Shown piece by piece: positions 46,858-55,962 of a stretch of 64,000 nucleotides of DNA. Under the pieces are notes generated by a model. It was not told where the DNA came from and made no database searches. It was given only the letters and a program-made list of their open reading frames with translations. Position 1 is the stretch's first letter, and each line of letters starts with the position of its first letter. Source of the stretch: Candidatus Devosia phytovorans (GTDB lineage Bacteria; Pseudomonadota; Alphaproteobacteria; Rhizobiales; Devosiaceae). The position numbers and the translations under genes were made by a program. The DNA lies in the NCBI GenBank assembly GCA_029202405.1, contig CP119312.1, forward strand, positions 935,001 through 999,000. Direction: 5' to 3'.

Positions 46858-47454
46858 ATGTCGTCACTTTCATTGCCTATCGAAACCGACCGGCTGATCC
46901 TTCGCCCGTTCGAACGTGCCGACCTCGACGCCCTCAGCGCCTATCACGCGCTTCCTTCCGTCCAGCGCTACGTCTACAGCCGCACGCGCGACACCAGTGA
47001 GGTGGCAAATGCGCTCAACATCCTGCGCAATCAGGTGAGCCTGCAGCGCCCCGGCGATACGCTGTCCCTGGCCATGGTGCGCAAGGGCGATCACAGGCTG
47101 ATTGGCCATGTGTCGCTGCATTGGTCAGACGCGACGGCCGGGCAGGGCGAAGTGCGCTTCTGCATCAATCCCGCCTATGCCGGGCAGGGTTTTTCGCGCG
47201 AGGCGATCAGCGCCATGTATGACCTGGCTTTCGATCATTTCCGCATCCATCGGATGTTCGCACGCTGCGACGGTCGTAATCACCACTCGATCAAGTTGCT
47301 GCAGCAGATGGGCATGCGGCTCGAGGCGCATTACCGCGAACATGCGCTGTTTCAGGGCGAGTGGGACGAAGAGCTACATTTCGCCATCCTCGATCGCGAA
47401 TGGCAGCGGTCCAGCAAGGTCAAGGATCTTCCGGTACGCCACCGCGTCGCCTGA
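46858..47454 (+). CDS. GNAT family N-acetyltransferase, copy 2
   Basis: 198 residues and clearly related to the preceding gene: ETDRLILRPFERADLDALSAY, CINPAYAGQGFSREAISAM, RCDGRNHHSIKLLQQMGM and REHALFQGEWDEELHFAIL align with its neighbour. GGGGAG precedes the ATG. The pair is probably a tandem duplication with diverged substrates. Confidence 0.9.
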   Translation: MSSLSLPIETDRLILRPFERADLDALSAYHALPSVQRYVYSRTRDTSEVANALNILRNQVSLQRPGDTLSLAMVRKGDHRLIGHVSLHWSDATAGQGEVRFCINPAYAGQGFSREAISAMYDLAFDHFRIHRMFARCDGRNHHSIKLLQQMGMRLEAHYREHALFQGEWDEELHFAILDREWQRSSKVKDLPVRHRVA

Positions 47455-47511
47455 TTTGCCCTCCCCGACAAAAACCGGCTATGAGCGCCTGATCTTTCAA
47501 GGATTGCGCGC

Positions 47512-48312
47512 ATGGCCGGAACCGACACATCCCAGAAATTAGAGCTTCTGCCGACTCCGGCGGTGATCCTCTGCGAGCCGCAGCTCGGGGAAAACATCGG
47601 CACGGCCGCGCGCGCCATGGCCAATTTCGGGCTGTGGGACCTGCGCCTGGTTCGGCCGCGCGATGGCTGGCCCAACGAGAAGGCGGTGGCTGCGGCGTCA
47701 CGCGCCGACCATGTAATCAACCAGGTGCGGGTGTTTGAAACCCTGGAAGACGCTATCAGCGACCTGACACTGGTCTATGCGACTACGGCGCGGTCGCGCG
47801 ACATGCAGAAGGATGTCATCGGGCCCGATGAAGCCGGTCGGCGGATGGCTGCGCATATCGGCGCCGGCCAGAAGGCGGGATTGCTGTTTGGCCGCGAGAA
47901 GTGGGGCCTGCTCAACGAAGAGGTTGCTCTCAGCGACATGATCGTGACGCTGCCGGTGGAGCCGGCCTTTGCCTCGCTCAATATTGCGCAGGCGGTGCTG
48001 ATCCTTGCCTATGAATGGCGGCTGCAATCAGGAAGGGGCGCTCTGCCCTTTGGCGATGGTACGTCCGATGTCGCGCCCCGGAGCGAGCTGGTTGGCATGT
48101 TCGAGCATCTCGAAGGGGTGCTGGATCAATCGGGCTTCTTCACCAACCCCGACAAGAAGCCCAGCATGGTCAATAACCTGCGGACGGCGCTGACGCGGGG
48201 CAATTTCTCGTCGCAGGAGATCCGCACGCTGCGCGGCGTGATCTCGTCGATCGACCGGCGGCATCAGCGGCCCAATCCGAACCGGGTGAAGAAAGACACG
48301 CCCGAGGAATAA
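47512..48312 (+). CDS. trmJ: tRNA (cytidine/uridine-2'-O-)-methyltransferase TrmJ
   Basis: 266 residues, SpoU/SPOUT family. Motif 1 LCEPQLGENIGTAARAMANFG, motif 2 LLFGREKWGLLNEEV and motif 3 LPVEPAFASLNIAQAVLILAYEW form the trefoil-knot SAM site. TrmJ methylates the ribose of position 32 in several tRNAs. AAGGA precedes the ATG. The C-terminal helical part is the TrmJ extension. Confidence 0.93.
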   Translation: MAGTDTSQKLELLPTPAVILCEPQLGENIGTAARAMANFGLWDLRLVRPRDGWPNEKAVAAASRADHVINQVRVFETLEDAISDLTLVYATTARSRDMQKDVIGPDEAGRRMAAHIGAGQKAGLLFGREKWGLLNEEVALSDMIVTLPVEPAFASLNIAQAVLILAYEWRLQSGRGALPFGDGTSDVAPRSELVGMFEHLEGVLDQSGFFTNPDKKPSMVNNLRTALTRGNFSSQEIRTLRGVISSIDRRHQRPNPNRVKKDTPEE

Positions 48313-48384
48313 TCGCGGCAGGTGTACGCGGCAGTACGATTTGGGCTTTGACTGCGACATTGTGTCATGGCATGGGCAGGCATC

Positions 48385-49656
48385 ATGCATGACACTCCCG
48401 CCGACACGTCCCGCCTCGCCTTTACCTACAAGGGCTTCCGCTTCTTCTGGCTGACGACGCTGCTGGTCAGCTTCGCGGTGCAGATCATGTCGGTGTCGAT
48501 CGCCTATCAGATCTACGAGGTGACCCGGGAGCCGCTGCTGGTGGGCCTCGTCGGGCTGTGTCTGTTCCTGCCGGCGCTGCTGCTGATCCTGGTGACAGGC
48601 CTCGTCGCCGACCGGTTCAACCGGCGCCGCATCATGGCGATCTGCCTGAGCGTGGAATTGCTCTGCGCCTTCAGCTTCTTCCTCTTCACCGAAGTGGAAG
48701 CGCATGAGGTCTGGCCGCTGTTCTGCATTCTCGTGGTGCTGGGTACGGCGCGGGCCTTCTGGAATCCCGCGGCCCAGTCGCTGGCGCCGAACCTTGTCCC
48801 GCCTGAAGCCCTGTCCAATGCCATTACGGTCAATGCGTCGGCCTGGCAGTTTGCATCCATCGCCGGTCCGGCGATTGGCGGCGTTCTCTATGCCGTGGCG
48901 CCACCGGTGGCCTTCGGCGTGGCCTGCGCCCTGTTGATCTGCGGCGTTGGCGCCGTCCTGCTGATCCCAAAGCCCATGCAGCGCGAGTCGGCGCAGGCGA
49001 CCAGCATGGAAACGCTGCTCGGCGGCTTCCGCTATATCTTCTCCAACAAGGTGGTGCTGGGCGCCATTTCGCTCGACATGTTCGCGGTGCTGATGGGCGG
49101 GGCGGTGGCCATGCTGCCGATCTATGCCACCGATATCCTGCATGGCGGTTCAATCGCCAATGGCCTGCTGCGTGCCTCGCCGGGCATTGGCGCCATAGCC
49201 ATGGCGCTGTTTCTGACGCGCTTCCCGATTCGCAATTTTGCCGGCCGCATCCTCTTTGTCTTCGTGGCGCTGTTTGGTGCCTTTACCGTGGTCTTCGGCT
49301 TTTCGACCTCGCTGTGGATTTCCATCCCGGCGCTGGCGCTGGTGGGTGCCTCCGACATGGTGAGCGTCACCATTCGTGAGACGATCATGCAGCTGTGGAC
49401 GCCCGAAGAGGTGCGCGGGCGCGTCAATGCGGTGAACTCGGTGTTCATCGGCGCGTCCAACGAGCTGGGCGAATTCCGCGCCGGCACGGTGGCGCATTTC
49501 ATCGGGCCGGTCGCGGCCGTGGTGATCGGCGGTTTCGGCGCCATGGCGGTGGCCGGGATCTGGAGCCAGATCTTCCCCGGCCTGCGCGAGCAGAAGTCGC
49601 TTGACCATAAGATGGTGGTCGATGGCGCAGCGGAGCCTCTGGCCGACAAAGCCTAA
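48385..49656 (+). CDS. MFS transporter (MFS_3/EntS-like)
   Basis: About 423 residues, twelve predicted helices. GLVADRFNRRRIMAI is the loop 2-3 motif of the family, and GLLRASPGIGAIAMALFL and VRGRVNAVNSVFIGASNELGEF match MFS_3 exporters such as EntS. Substrate unknown. ATG 48385 (MHDTPADTS) is preferred over ATG 48367 although neither has a strong ribosome site. The last 4 nt overlap the convergent inositol phosphatase gene. Confidence 0.87.
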   Translation: MHDTPADTSRLAFTYKGFRFFWLTTLLVSFAVQIMSVSIAYQIYEVTREPLLVGLVGLCLFLPALLLILVTGLVADRFNRRRIMAICLSVELLCAFSFFLFTEVEAHEVWPLFCILVVLGTARAFWNPAAQSLAPNLVPPEALSNAITVNASAWQFASIAGPAIGGVLYAVAPPVAFGVACALLICGVGAVLLIPKPMQRESAQATSMETLLGGFRYIFSNKVVLGAISLDMFAVLMGGAVAMLPIYATDILHGGSIANGLLRASPGIGAIAMALFLTRFPIRNFAGRILFVFVALFGAFTVVFGFSTSLWISIPALALVGASDMVSVTIRETIMQLWTPEEVRGRVNAVNSVFIGASNELGEFRAGTVAHFIGPVAAVVIGGFGAMAVAGIWSQIFPGLREQKSLDHKMVVDGAAEPLADKA

Positions 49657-50474
49657 AAGGTGAAAACCTCGCGGCGCAGTTCTTCCCAGGCGTCGCGGCT
49701 GGTGGCCAGCAGCACGCCGCCGTCGACATGGTGGGGCAGGTAGGGCTGGCCATCGAGCCGGGCGGCATAGCCACCGGCCTCCTGCGCGATCAGCACGCCG
49801 GCCAGATGATCCCAGGGCATCAGCTTGTTGTAGCTGAGGAACTGGGCGTGGCCGGAAACGAAGGTGCGGTATTCGTGCCCGGCGCAGCGGAAATTGGACA
49901 GCATGCGCAGCTTGGCCGTATTGGCGAGGACCTGCGGGCGGACTGCGGCGGGCATATAAGCGACCGATGCCATGCCGACCATTTCGCCCAGCGGCAGCGG
50001 CTTTGCCACCTGCAGGCGGACCGCTTCGCCATTCGGGCGGCGCAGCCAGGCGCCCGAGCCCTTCTCGGCCATGATCCAGTCGTCGCCCATCGGATCGTAG
50101 ATGATGCCGGCGACGGTCTCGCCGCCGGAGACGACGGCGGCCATGGTGGCAAAGAGCGGCAGGCCGGCAGCGTAGTTGGCGGTCCCATCGATGGGATCCA
50201 CCACGACGGCCAGATCGGCCGTGGCGAGGCGCGCCAGTAAGGCCGGGTCGGCAGCAACGGATTCTTCACCCACAAAGAGCGCGTCGGGCATCCAGGTGGC
50301 GATGGCGGCCTTGATGGCATTTTCGGTCGCGACATCGGCCTCGGTCACGAGGTCAATGGCCTCGGACTTAATCGAGACCATTGAAGCATTGAGCCGGCGG
50401 AAGCGAGGCAGTGCCTCGGCGCGGGCGGCGTCACGCAGGATGTTGGCGAGTTCGAGAGCGTCGAATGCGGGCAT
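49653..50474 (-). CDS. Inositol monophosphatase family protein, copy 1
   Basis: 273 residues. Mg-binding motifs are intact: FVGEES, VVDPIDGTANYAAG and MPWDHLAGVLIAQEAGG. Such enzymes hydrolyse inositol phosphate, histidinol phosphate, 3'-phosphoadenosine 5'-phosphate or similar. It lies 12 nt after a paralogue in the unit ttcA - IMP - IMP. Confidence 0.9.
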   Translation of the reverse strand: MPAFDALELANILRDAARAEALPRFRRLNASMVSIKSEAIDLVTEADVATENAIKAAIATWMPDALFVGEESVAADPALLARLATADLAVVVDPIDGTANYAAGLPLFATMAAVVSGGETVAGIIYDPMGDDWIMAEKGSGAWLRRPNGEAVRLQVAKPLPLGEMVGMASVAYMPAAVRPQVLANTAKLRMLSNFRCAGHEYRTFVSGHAQFLSYNKLMPWDHLAGVLIAQEAGGYAARLDGQPYLPHHVDGGVLLATSRDAWEELRREVFTF

Positions 50475-50486
50475 GTCTTGCGCCTG

Positions 50487-51317
50487 TCAGTGCGTGGGAA
50501 GGGGCGTGATGATATTCTGCCGGATCTGCGTCCAGCTGTCCCTGTCAGGTGCACAGAGAAGGCCGCCGGTGATCTGGCCGGGGCGATAGGGCGTGCCATC
50601 GAGATGGGCATTATAGCCGCCGGCTTCCTGATGGATCAGGGCGCCGGCGAGATGATCCCAGGGCATCATGCCGTTGGCGGCGAGAAAATGCGCGCGACCG
50701 GTCGCGACCATCCAGTATTCATAAGCCGAGCAGCCATAGGCCATGGACATGCGGATGCCAGCCATGTTGGCGGCGACCTCATTGCGTGCCGGCTGGGGCA
50801 AATAGCTCCAGCTCATGACTGAGATCATTTCGGACAGTGGCACCGGGTCGGCCACCTTGATGGGACTGGTCTGCTGGCCGGCGCGATGGAGGAAGGCGCC
50901 ACTGCCCAGTTCGGCCACCAGCGTATCGTCATGCAGCGGATCGTGGATGATGCCGGCGACGGTGACGCCATTGGCGACGACGGCGAGGATCGAGCCAAAG
51001 AGCGGATTGCCGGCGGCGAAATTGAAAGTGCCATCCACGGGGTCGATGACGAAGGCCAGTTCGGCCTCGGCCAGGCCATGCATGACCGAGGGATCGGCGG
51101 CATAGGCCTCTTCGCCGACAATGAGGGCGGTGGGATAGCGATCCCGCAGAGCGGCGGTGATTTCGCGCTCGGCGCCGAGATCGGCCTGGGTCACCAGGTC
51201 GATCGAGGAGGATTTTTCGTTGATGTCGCCGGCCCCCAGATTGCGGAAGCGGGGGACGATCTCCTTTTCGGCTGCGTGACGCATGGTGGTGATGAGATGC
51301 GTCACGTCCAGTTTCAA
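50487..51317 (-). CDS. Inositol monophosphatase family protein, copy 2
   Basis: 276 residues with IVGEEAYAADPS, VIDPVDGTFNFAAG and MPWDHLAGALIHQEAGG. The order of motifs and several neighbouring residues match the next gene, showing tandem duplication. Start codon is TTG (51315-51317) and overlaps the ttcA stop as TTGA; GAGG lies seven bases before it, so translation is coupled to ttcA. Confidence 0.9.
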   Translation of the reverse strand: MKLDVTHLITTMRHAAEKEIVPRFRNLGAGDINEKSSSIDLVTQADLGAEREITAALRDRYPTALIVGEEAYAADPSVMHGLAEAELAFVIDPVDGTFNFAAGNPLFGSILAVVANGVTVAGIIHDPLHDDTLVAELGSGAFLHRAGQQTSPIKVADPVPLSEMISVMSWSYLPQPARNEVAANMAGIRMSMAYGCSAYEYWMVATGRAHFLAANGMMPWDHLAGALIHQEAGGYNAHLDGTPYRPGQITGGLLCAPDRDSWTQIRQNIITPLPTH

Positions 51318-52195
51318 GGGGCAGTCCTCTTGTCGAACAGGTTGGCGAAGTCGAAGAGCTTGGGATCGAGCATGTGGCTCGGGTTGATGTTGCCTAGCGC
51401 GCGGATCATGACATCCTTGCGACCGGGCATGCGCTTTTCGATGTCGTTGAGCATGGCCTTCATGGCATTGCGCTCCAGCCCATCCTGGCTGCCACAGAGG
51501 TCGCAGGGGATGATCGGGAAGGCCATGGCATCGGAGAAGCGCTGCAGGTCGTCCTCGGCGCAGTAGATCAGCGGACGCAGGACTTCGAGGTCGCCCTCGT
51601 CATTGAGCAGGCGCGGCGGCATGGCGGCAAGGCGTCCGCCATGGAACATGTTCATGAAAAAGGTTTCGAGGCTGTCGTCGCGGTGGTGGCCGAGCACCAG
51701 GGCGGTGCAGCCTTCCTCGCGGGCGATGCGATAGAGGTTGCCGCGGCGCAGGCGCGAGCAGAGCGAGCAATAGGTCGCGCCGGCCGGCAGCTTTTCGGTG
51801 ACGATCGAATAGGTATCCTTGTATTCGATGCGATGCTCGATGCCGAGGCCGGTCAGAAATTGCGGAAGGATGTGCTTGGGGAAATTGGGCTGGCCCTGGT
51901 CGAGATTGCAGACCAGCAGTTCCACCGGCAGCATGCCGCGCCATTTGAGATCGAGCAGCAGCCCCAGCATGGAATAGCTGTCCTTACCGCCACTCAGGGC
52001 CACGAGCCATTTTTCGCCTGGCCGCACCATGGCGAATTTTTCCAGCGCCTCGCGCGTATTGCGGATCAGCCGCTTGCGCAGCTTGTTGAATTCGCCACTG
52101 CGCGGCGCATGGGCATAGATAGGGTGACCGCCGGTTTCGGCGTCATCCTGTGCCGGCGCGTCCATGACCTCGCTCATGGCCAAACTCACTTTCAT
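51314..52195 (-). CDS. ttcA: tRNA 2-thiocytidine(32) synthetase TtcA
   Basis: 293 residues. PP-loop SGGKDSYSML, then the Cys-X2-Cys pair in TYCSLCSRLRRG that holds a [4Fe-4S] cluster, and the later CDLCGSQDGLERN. TtcA makes 2-thiocytidine at position 32 of tRNA. TrmJ, encoded 3 kb away, modifies the same position. ATG 52195 has AGGGA ahead; ATG 52177 is possible. First gene of a three-gene leftward unit with two phosphatase-like genes. Confidence 0.94.
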   Translation of the reverse strand: MKVSLAMSEVMDAPAQDDAETGGHPIYAHAPRSGEFNKLRKRLIRNTREALEKFAMVRPGEKWLVALSGGKDSYSMLGLLLDLKWRGMLPVELLVCNLDQGQPNFPKHILPQFLTGLGIEHRIEYKDTYSIVTEKLPAGATYCSLCSRLRRGNLYRIAREEGCTALVLGHHRDDSLETFFMNMFHGGRLAAMPPRLLNDEGDLEVLRPLIYCAEDDLQRFSDAMAFPIIPCDLCGSQDGLERNAMKAMLNDIEKRMPGRKDVMIRALGNINPSHMLDPKLFDFANLFDKRTAP

Positions 52196-52344
52196 TCAGT
52201 CCCTGTGCTGATAGCGCCCCTTGGTGTTGAGGGGAAGGAAAACCGGGCCTTGGAGACATTACCAAAGCTTAATTTTCTGCACTTGCATTCGGCCATATTA
52301 CGACAGCTAGATGACTGCCTTGCCTGGCACCCTGGAGACTCGCG

Positions 52345-53736
52345 GTGTTTCGATCCTTCTTTCCCAATCCACGTCTGTTCTTTTCGTCAGCAGCGGTCTG
52401 GCTTTTGCTGGCAACGCTGGGCTGGTACGCTCTGAGTGCACCGCTGCGCCAGGCTGTCAGCCTCGACCGGTTCATTATCGCACCGATGTGCGAGCCGGCG
52501 CCAACGGCTGACGAAACCGTCGTCAATCCGGCTGAGACGACGCCCGGTGCGCCGCCTGCGGCCGAGTCTGAGCAGGCGTCACCTGCTGCTGCGGCGCCAG
52601 TGGACAGTTCCGTGCCCAACGCTGTTGCCACCATTGCTTGCACGCCTGAAGGTTCGTTCCTTACGGGCGAGCAATTCTGGCTATACCAATATGTAATCAT
52701 GATCGCGGCGCTGTTCTGCCTGTTCTGGTATTTCTTCGAGCGCAACGAGTGGTACTGGTGGTCGGTTGTCGGCTCGACCAGCATCCTGCTGGTGCTTTAC
52801 TTCAACGTTCAGGTCGATGCTTTCGTCAACAACTGGCAGGGCACGTTCTTCAATACGCTGCAGTCGGCGCTATCGACGCCGGGTTCGGTGAGCGCGGAGA
52901 CGCTCTATGGCGAGATCTGGACGATCATGCTCGTCGTCGTACCGCGCATCCTCGTGCTGGTGCTTCTCGCCTTCCTGACGAGCCACTATGTGTTCCGCTG
53001 GCGCAAGGCGATGAATGCCTTCTACATGTCCTACTGGCCCGCCATCCGGACCACCGAAGGCGCGGCGCAGCGCGTTCAGGAGGACACAATGCGCTTCGCG
53101 CAGATCGTCGAGGACCTGGGCACGAGCTTCTTTGACGCGCTGATTACCCTCGCGGTCTTCCTGCCCATCCTGTGGGGGCTGTCGCAGGTCGTGACCGAAC
53201 TGCCCATCCTTGGCCCGGTGCCGGGAAGCCTCGTTTGGATCGCCCTTGTCTCGGCGGCGCTGGGAACGGTGTTCCTGGCCGGTGTCGGCGTCAAATTGCC
53301 GGGGCTGCAGTTCGAGAACCAGAAGGTCGAGGCGGCCTATCGCAAGGAACTTGTTTATGGCGAGGACCATGCGGAGCGGGCAGAGCCGATGACGGTGCGC
53401 GAGCTGTTTGCCAATGTGCAGAAGAACTACTACCGCATCTACTGGCACTACACCTATTTCAACTTCGCCCGCTACGGCTACCTGCAACTGGCTGGGTATA
53501 TCCCGCTGCTGGTGCTGGCGCCCTCGATCTTGGCGGGAGCGCTGACGCTGGGGCTGTACCAGCAGGTGCAGCAGGCCTTCGGGCAGGTGGCCCAATCGTT
53601 CCAGTTCCTGGCACGCGCCTGGGGCACGGTTATCGAGTTGTTGTCGGTGCACAAGCGTCTGCGCAAGTTCGAGAGCTACATTCCCAAAGACCAGCCGCCA
53701 ATCAATCCATCGGTGAGCGACGCAGCCACGATCTAA
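52345..53736 (+). CDS. bacA: SbmA/BacA-like peptide transporter with an extra periplasmic loop
   Basis: 463 residues; SbmA and BacA are about 405-420. After helix 1 (residues 14-32) comes a Pro/Ala/Thr/Glu-rich stretch bounded by Cys49 and Cys99, then the usual core: ERNEWYWWSVVGSTSILLVLYFNVQVDAF, NNWQGTFFN, FRWRKAMNAFYM, RVQEDTMRFAQIVEDLG, LPGLQFENQKVEAAYRKELVYGEDH and FNFARYGYLQLAGYIPLLVLAP. It imports peptides, needed for symbiosis in rhizobia. GTG start with GGAG upstream; a terminator follows. Confidence 0.9.
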   Translation: MFRSFFPNPRLFFSSAAVWLLLATLGWYALSAPLRQAVSLDRFIIAPMCEPAPTADETVVNPAETTPGAPPAAESEQASPAAAAPVDSSVPNAVATIACTPEGSFLTGEQFWLYQYVIMIAALFCLFWYFFERNEWYWWSVVGSTSILLVLYFNVQVDAFVNNWQGTFFNTLQSALSTPGSVSAETLYGEIWTIMLVVVPRILVLVLLAFLTSHYVFRWRKAMNAFYMSYWPAIRTTEGAAQRVQEDTMRFAQIVEDLGTSFFDALITLAVFLPILWGLSQVVTELPILGPVPGSLVWIALVSAALGTVFLAGVGVKLPGLQFENQKVEAAYRKELVYGEDHAERAEPMTVRELFANVQKNYYRIYWHYTYFNFARYGYLQLAGYIPLLVLAPSILAGALTLGLYQQVQQAFGQVAQSFQFLARAWGTVIELLSVHKRLRKFESYIPKDQPPINPSVSDAATI

Positions 53737-53740
53737 GCAA

Positions 53741-53768
53741 AGGGCCGCTCTTAGGAGCGGCCCTTTTC
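53741..53768. terminator. Terminator after the BacA-like gene
   Basis: Stem agggccgctc (53741-53750) / gagcggccct (53755-53764), ttag loop, T-run on the + strand. It may also serve the convergent GAF-EAL gene. Confidence 0.85.
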
Positions 53769-55005
53769 AGTTCGGCTTCAGCATTTTGAGTAGATCGGCC
53801 ATCGGTTGCGGTTTGCTGAGGATGTAGCCCTGGATCTCGGGGATGCCGACGTCCATCAGGGCTTCGAGTTCGGCGGTGGTTTCGACGCCTTCGGCGACGA
53901 CGATGGTGCCGGTACGGCGGGCGAATTCGCCCAGCGCGGCGGCCATGGCCTGCCGCATGGGGTCATGGTCGACGCCGCGGGTGAGGCTGACGTCGAGCTT
54001 GACGATCTCGGGGCGCAGCATCAGCACGTGGCGGAGGCTCGAATAGCCGGCACCGGCATCGTCGATGGCGACGCGGATACCGGCCTCGCGCAGGGGCTTC
54101 AGCGCCAGGAGCAGCGGCTCGTAGTCGTGCACCGGCTCGTGCTCGGTGATTTCCACGACAACGCGGCGGGGATCGAAGCCGTGCAGCACGTGAAGGATGT
54201 TTTCGGTCAGCAGCGTATTGGGCGAGACGTTGAGATTGACCGAGACGCCCCGTGGCAGATCGCGGCAGAGGGCAACGGCGCGGCGCAGGGCCAGCATTTC
54301 GAGCATGCCGCCCATGCCAACGTCGGCCGCATCGGCGAACCAGCGATCCGGCGTCTGCCGGGGTGGTGCGGCGAAGCGCGACAGCGCCTCGACGGCAATG
54401 ATCTTGCGGTCTTCGAGGCGCAGCACCGGCTGGAAGACGATGTCGGGATCGCCGGACCACATGGCATTGTGCACCTGGGTGATCTTGCGGCGCTGCTCGG
54501 CGTCGCGCTCGATGTCCTTGGTCAGTTCCAGTGCGATCATGCGACCGAAGGTGTGCATGAGATCCAGCTCGGGCTGGCCGAGTTCGGGCATGGGGCGATG
54601 GCTGAAGCAGCAGAAGGTGCCGAAGATCTTGCCGTGATCGACGCGGATCGGAACGCTGAGATGGGCGCCGATCGGCAATTGGCGGGTTTCCGGAATGGTC
54701 TGGGCGAGCGGCACGGTCGAGGTGTCGGCGATCAGCTCGGGCAGGCGACCGGCGGTGACATGCTGGCAATAGCCCGAGGCGATGGGGACGACATTGCCTG
54801 CTTCCACGTCGCCGGCCGGGCTGGTGAAGTCGACGCTGCGAAAGATGCGGCTGGAGCCCAAAAATTCGGTGATGAAAGCAACGTCCATGCGCAGATGCGA
54901 ACGAATGGCGGTCAAGACGCGGTCGATGCTCTCAGTGACCTGAGGCGACAGGGCGATTGGCAATGTGTCAGCGCCGGCCTTCTGGCCGGTAGTCGTGTGC
55001 TGCAT
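53767..55005 (-). CDS. GAF-EAL cyclic-di-GMP phosphodiesterase
   Basis: 412 residues. A GAF-type sensor domain (about 20-165) precedes an EAL domain (about 185-410). The catalytic pattern is intact: VEALSRF (EAL), NLNVSPNTL, EITEHE, DDAGAGYSSLRH, VKLDVSL, AEGVETTAELE and IQGYILSKP. No membrane segment, so a soluble enzyme that cuts c-di-GMP in answer to a GAF ligand. In this window it might affect the motility/curli balance, but that is inference. Confidence 0.92.
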   Translation of the reverse strand: MQHTTTGQKAGADTLPIALSPQVTESIDRVLTAIRSHLRMDVAFITEFLGSSRIFRSVDFTSPAGDVEAGNVVPIASGYCQHVTAGRLPELIADTSTVPLAQTIPETRQLPIGAHLSVPIRVDHGKIFGTFCCFSHRPMPELGQPELDLMHTFGRMIALELTKDIERDAEQRRKITQVHNAMWSGDPDIVFQPVLRLEDRKIIAVEALSRFAAPPRQTPDRWFADAADVGMGGMLEMLALRRAVALCRDLPRGVSVNLNVSPNTLLTENILHVLHGFDPRRVVVEITEHEPVHDYEPLLLALKPLREAGIRVAIDDAGAGYSSLRHVLMLRPEIVKLDVSLTRGVDHDPMRQAMAAALGEFARRTGTIVVAEGVETTAELEALMDVGIPEIQGYILSKPQPMADLLKMLKPN

Positions 55006-55089
55006 GATGTCCCCGAAAAAGACGGCATGCCTGCGTTCCCATTGGAATTACTAGCTAAACATCGTGTTTGCGCAATGTAGAAAAAGAAA

Positions 55090-55112
55090 AGGCCGCTCAA
55101 AAAGAGCGGCCT
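55090..55112 (-). terminator. Terminator of rpsD
   Basis: Stem aggccgctc (55090-55098) / gagcggcct (55104-55112), A5 loop, followed on the minus strand by TTTTCTTTTT (complement of 55080-55089). Confidence 0.85.
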
Positions 55113-55137
55113 CGTTATCATTTGATAGTCGTTTGGA

Positions 55138-55755
55138 TTAACGCGAGTAGAATTCGACGACCAGGTTCGGTTCCATCTGGACCGGGTAGGGGACGTCCGA
55201 CAGGCCCGGGACGCGGGCGAAGGTTGCGGACATCTTGTTGTGGTCGACTTCGACGTAATCGGGAACGTCGCGCTCGGCGAGCTGGACAGCTTCGAGCAGA
55301 ACGGTGAGCTGCTTGGAACGATCGCGGACTTCAACCTTGTCGCCAACCTTGACCTGGTAGGACGGAATGTTGACGCGCTTGCCGTTGACCAGGATGTGGC
55401 CGTGGGACACGAACTGGCGGGCAGCGAAGACGGTGGCGACGAACTTGGCGCGGTAGACGATGGCGTCCAGACGGCTCTCGAGCAGGCCGATCAGGTTTTC
55501 GCCGGTGTCGCCCTTGACGCGAGCAGCTTCGTTATAAAGCTTCTTGAACGCCTTTTCGGTGATCGTGCCGTAGTAGCCCTTGAGCTTCTGCTTGGCGCGC
55601 AGCTGCAGACCGTAGTCCGACAGCTTGCCCTTGCGGCGCTGGCCATGCTGGCCGGGGCCATAGGCGCGGGCGTTGAGCGGGGACTTCGGACGGCCCCAGA
55701 TGTTTTCGCCAAGACGGCGATCGATCTTGTACTTGACTGAATGACGCTTCGACAT
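55138..55755 (-). CDS. rpsD: 30S ribosomal protein S4
   Basis: 205 residues with the S4 N-terminus (RHSVKYKIDRRLGENIW, PLNARAYGPGQHGQRRKGK) and the S4 RNA-binding domain ESRLDAIVYRAKFVATVFAA, SHGHILVNGKRVNIPSYQV. It is a primary binder of 16S rRNA. AAGGA precedes the ATG. Encoded alone, as usual in this order, with a 207-nt upstream gap that may hold its promoter and leader. Confidence 0.98.
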   Translation of the reverse strand: MSKRHSVKYKIDRRLGENIWGRPKSPLNARAYGPGQHGQRRKGKLSDYGLQLRAKQKLKGYYGTITEKAFKKLYNEAARVKGDTGENLIGLLESRLDAIVYRAKFVATVFAARQFVSHGHILVNGKRVNIPSYQVKVGDKVEVRDRSKQLTVLLEAVQLAERDVPDYVEVDHNKMSATFARVPGLSDVPYPVQMEPNLVVEFYSR

Positions 55756-55962
55756 CGCGTATCCTTCTTTGGCGCATGGCCGCTGGCCGTGCGCGAGTTA
55801 AATGGATCGCGCCCTCCTCTGCCACTCTTGCGAGTGGCCGACAGACCTCAAAAACTTGAAGATCCCGGGTGCGCCTATGGACCCAGAAGTTATCTGCGCC
55901 CTGAATAGGTGCGCGGGATTTAGCTTCGGGGGCGGGAGATGTCAAGCGGATGACGGTCTTTC

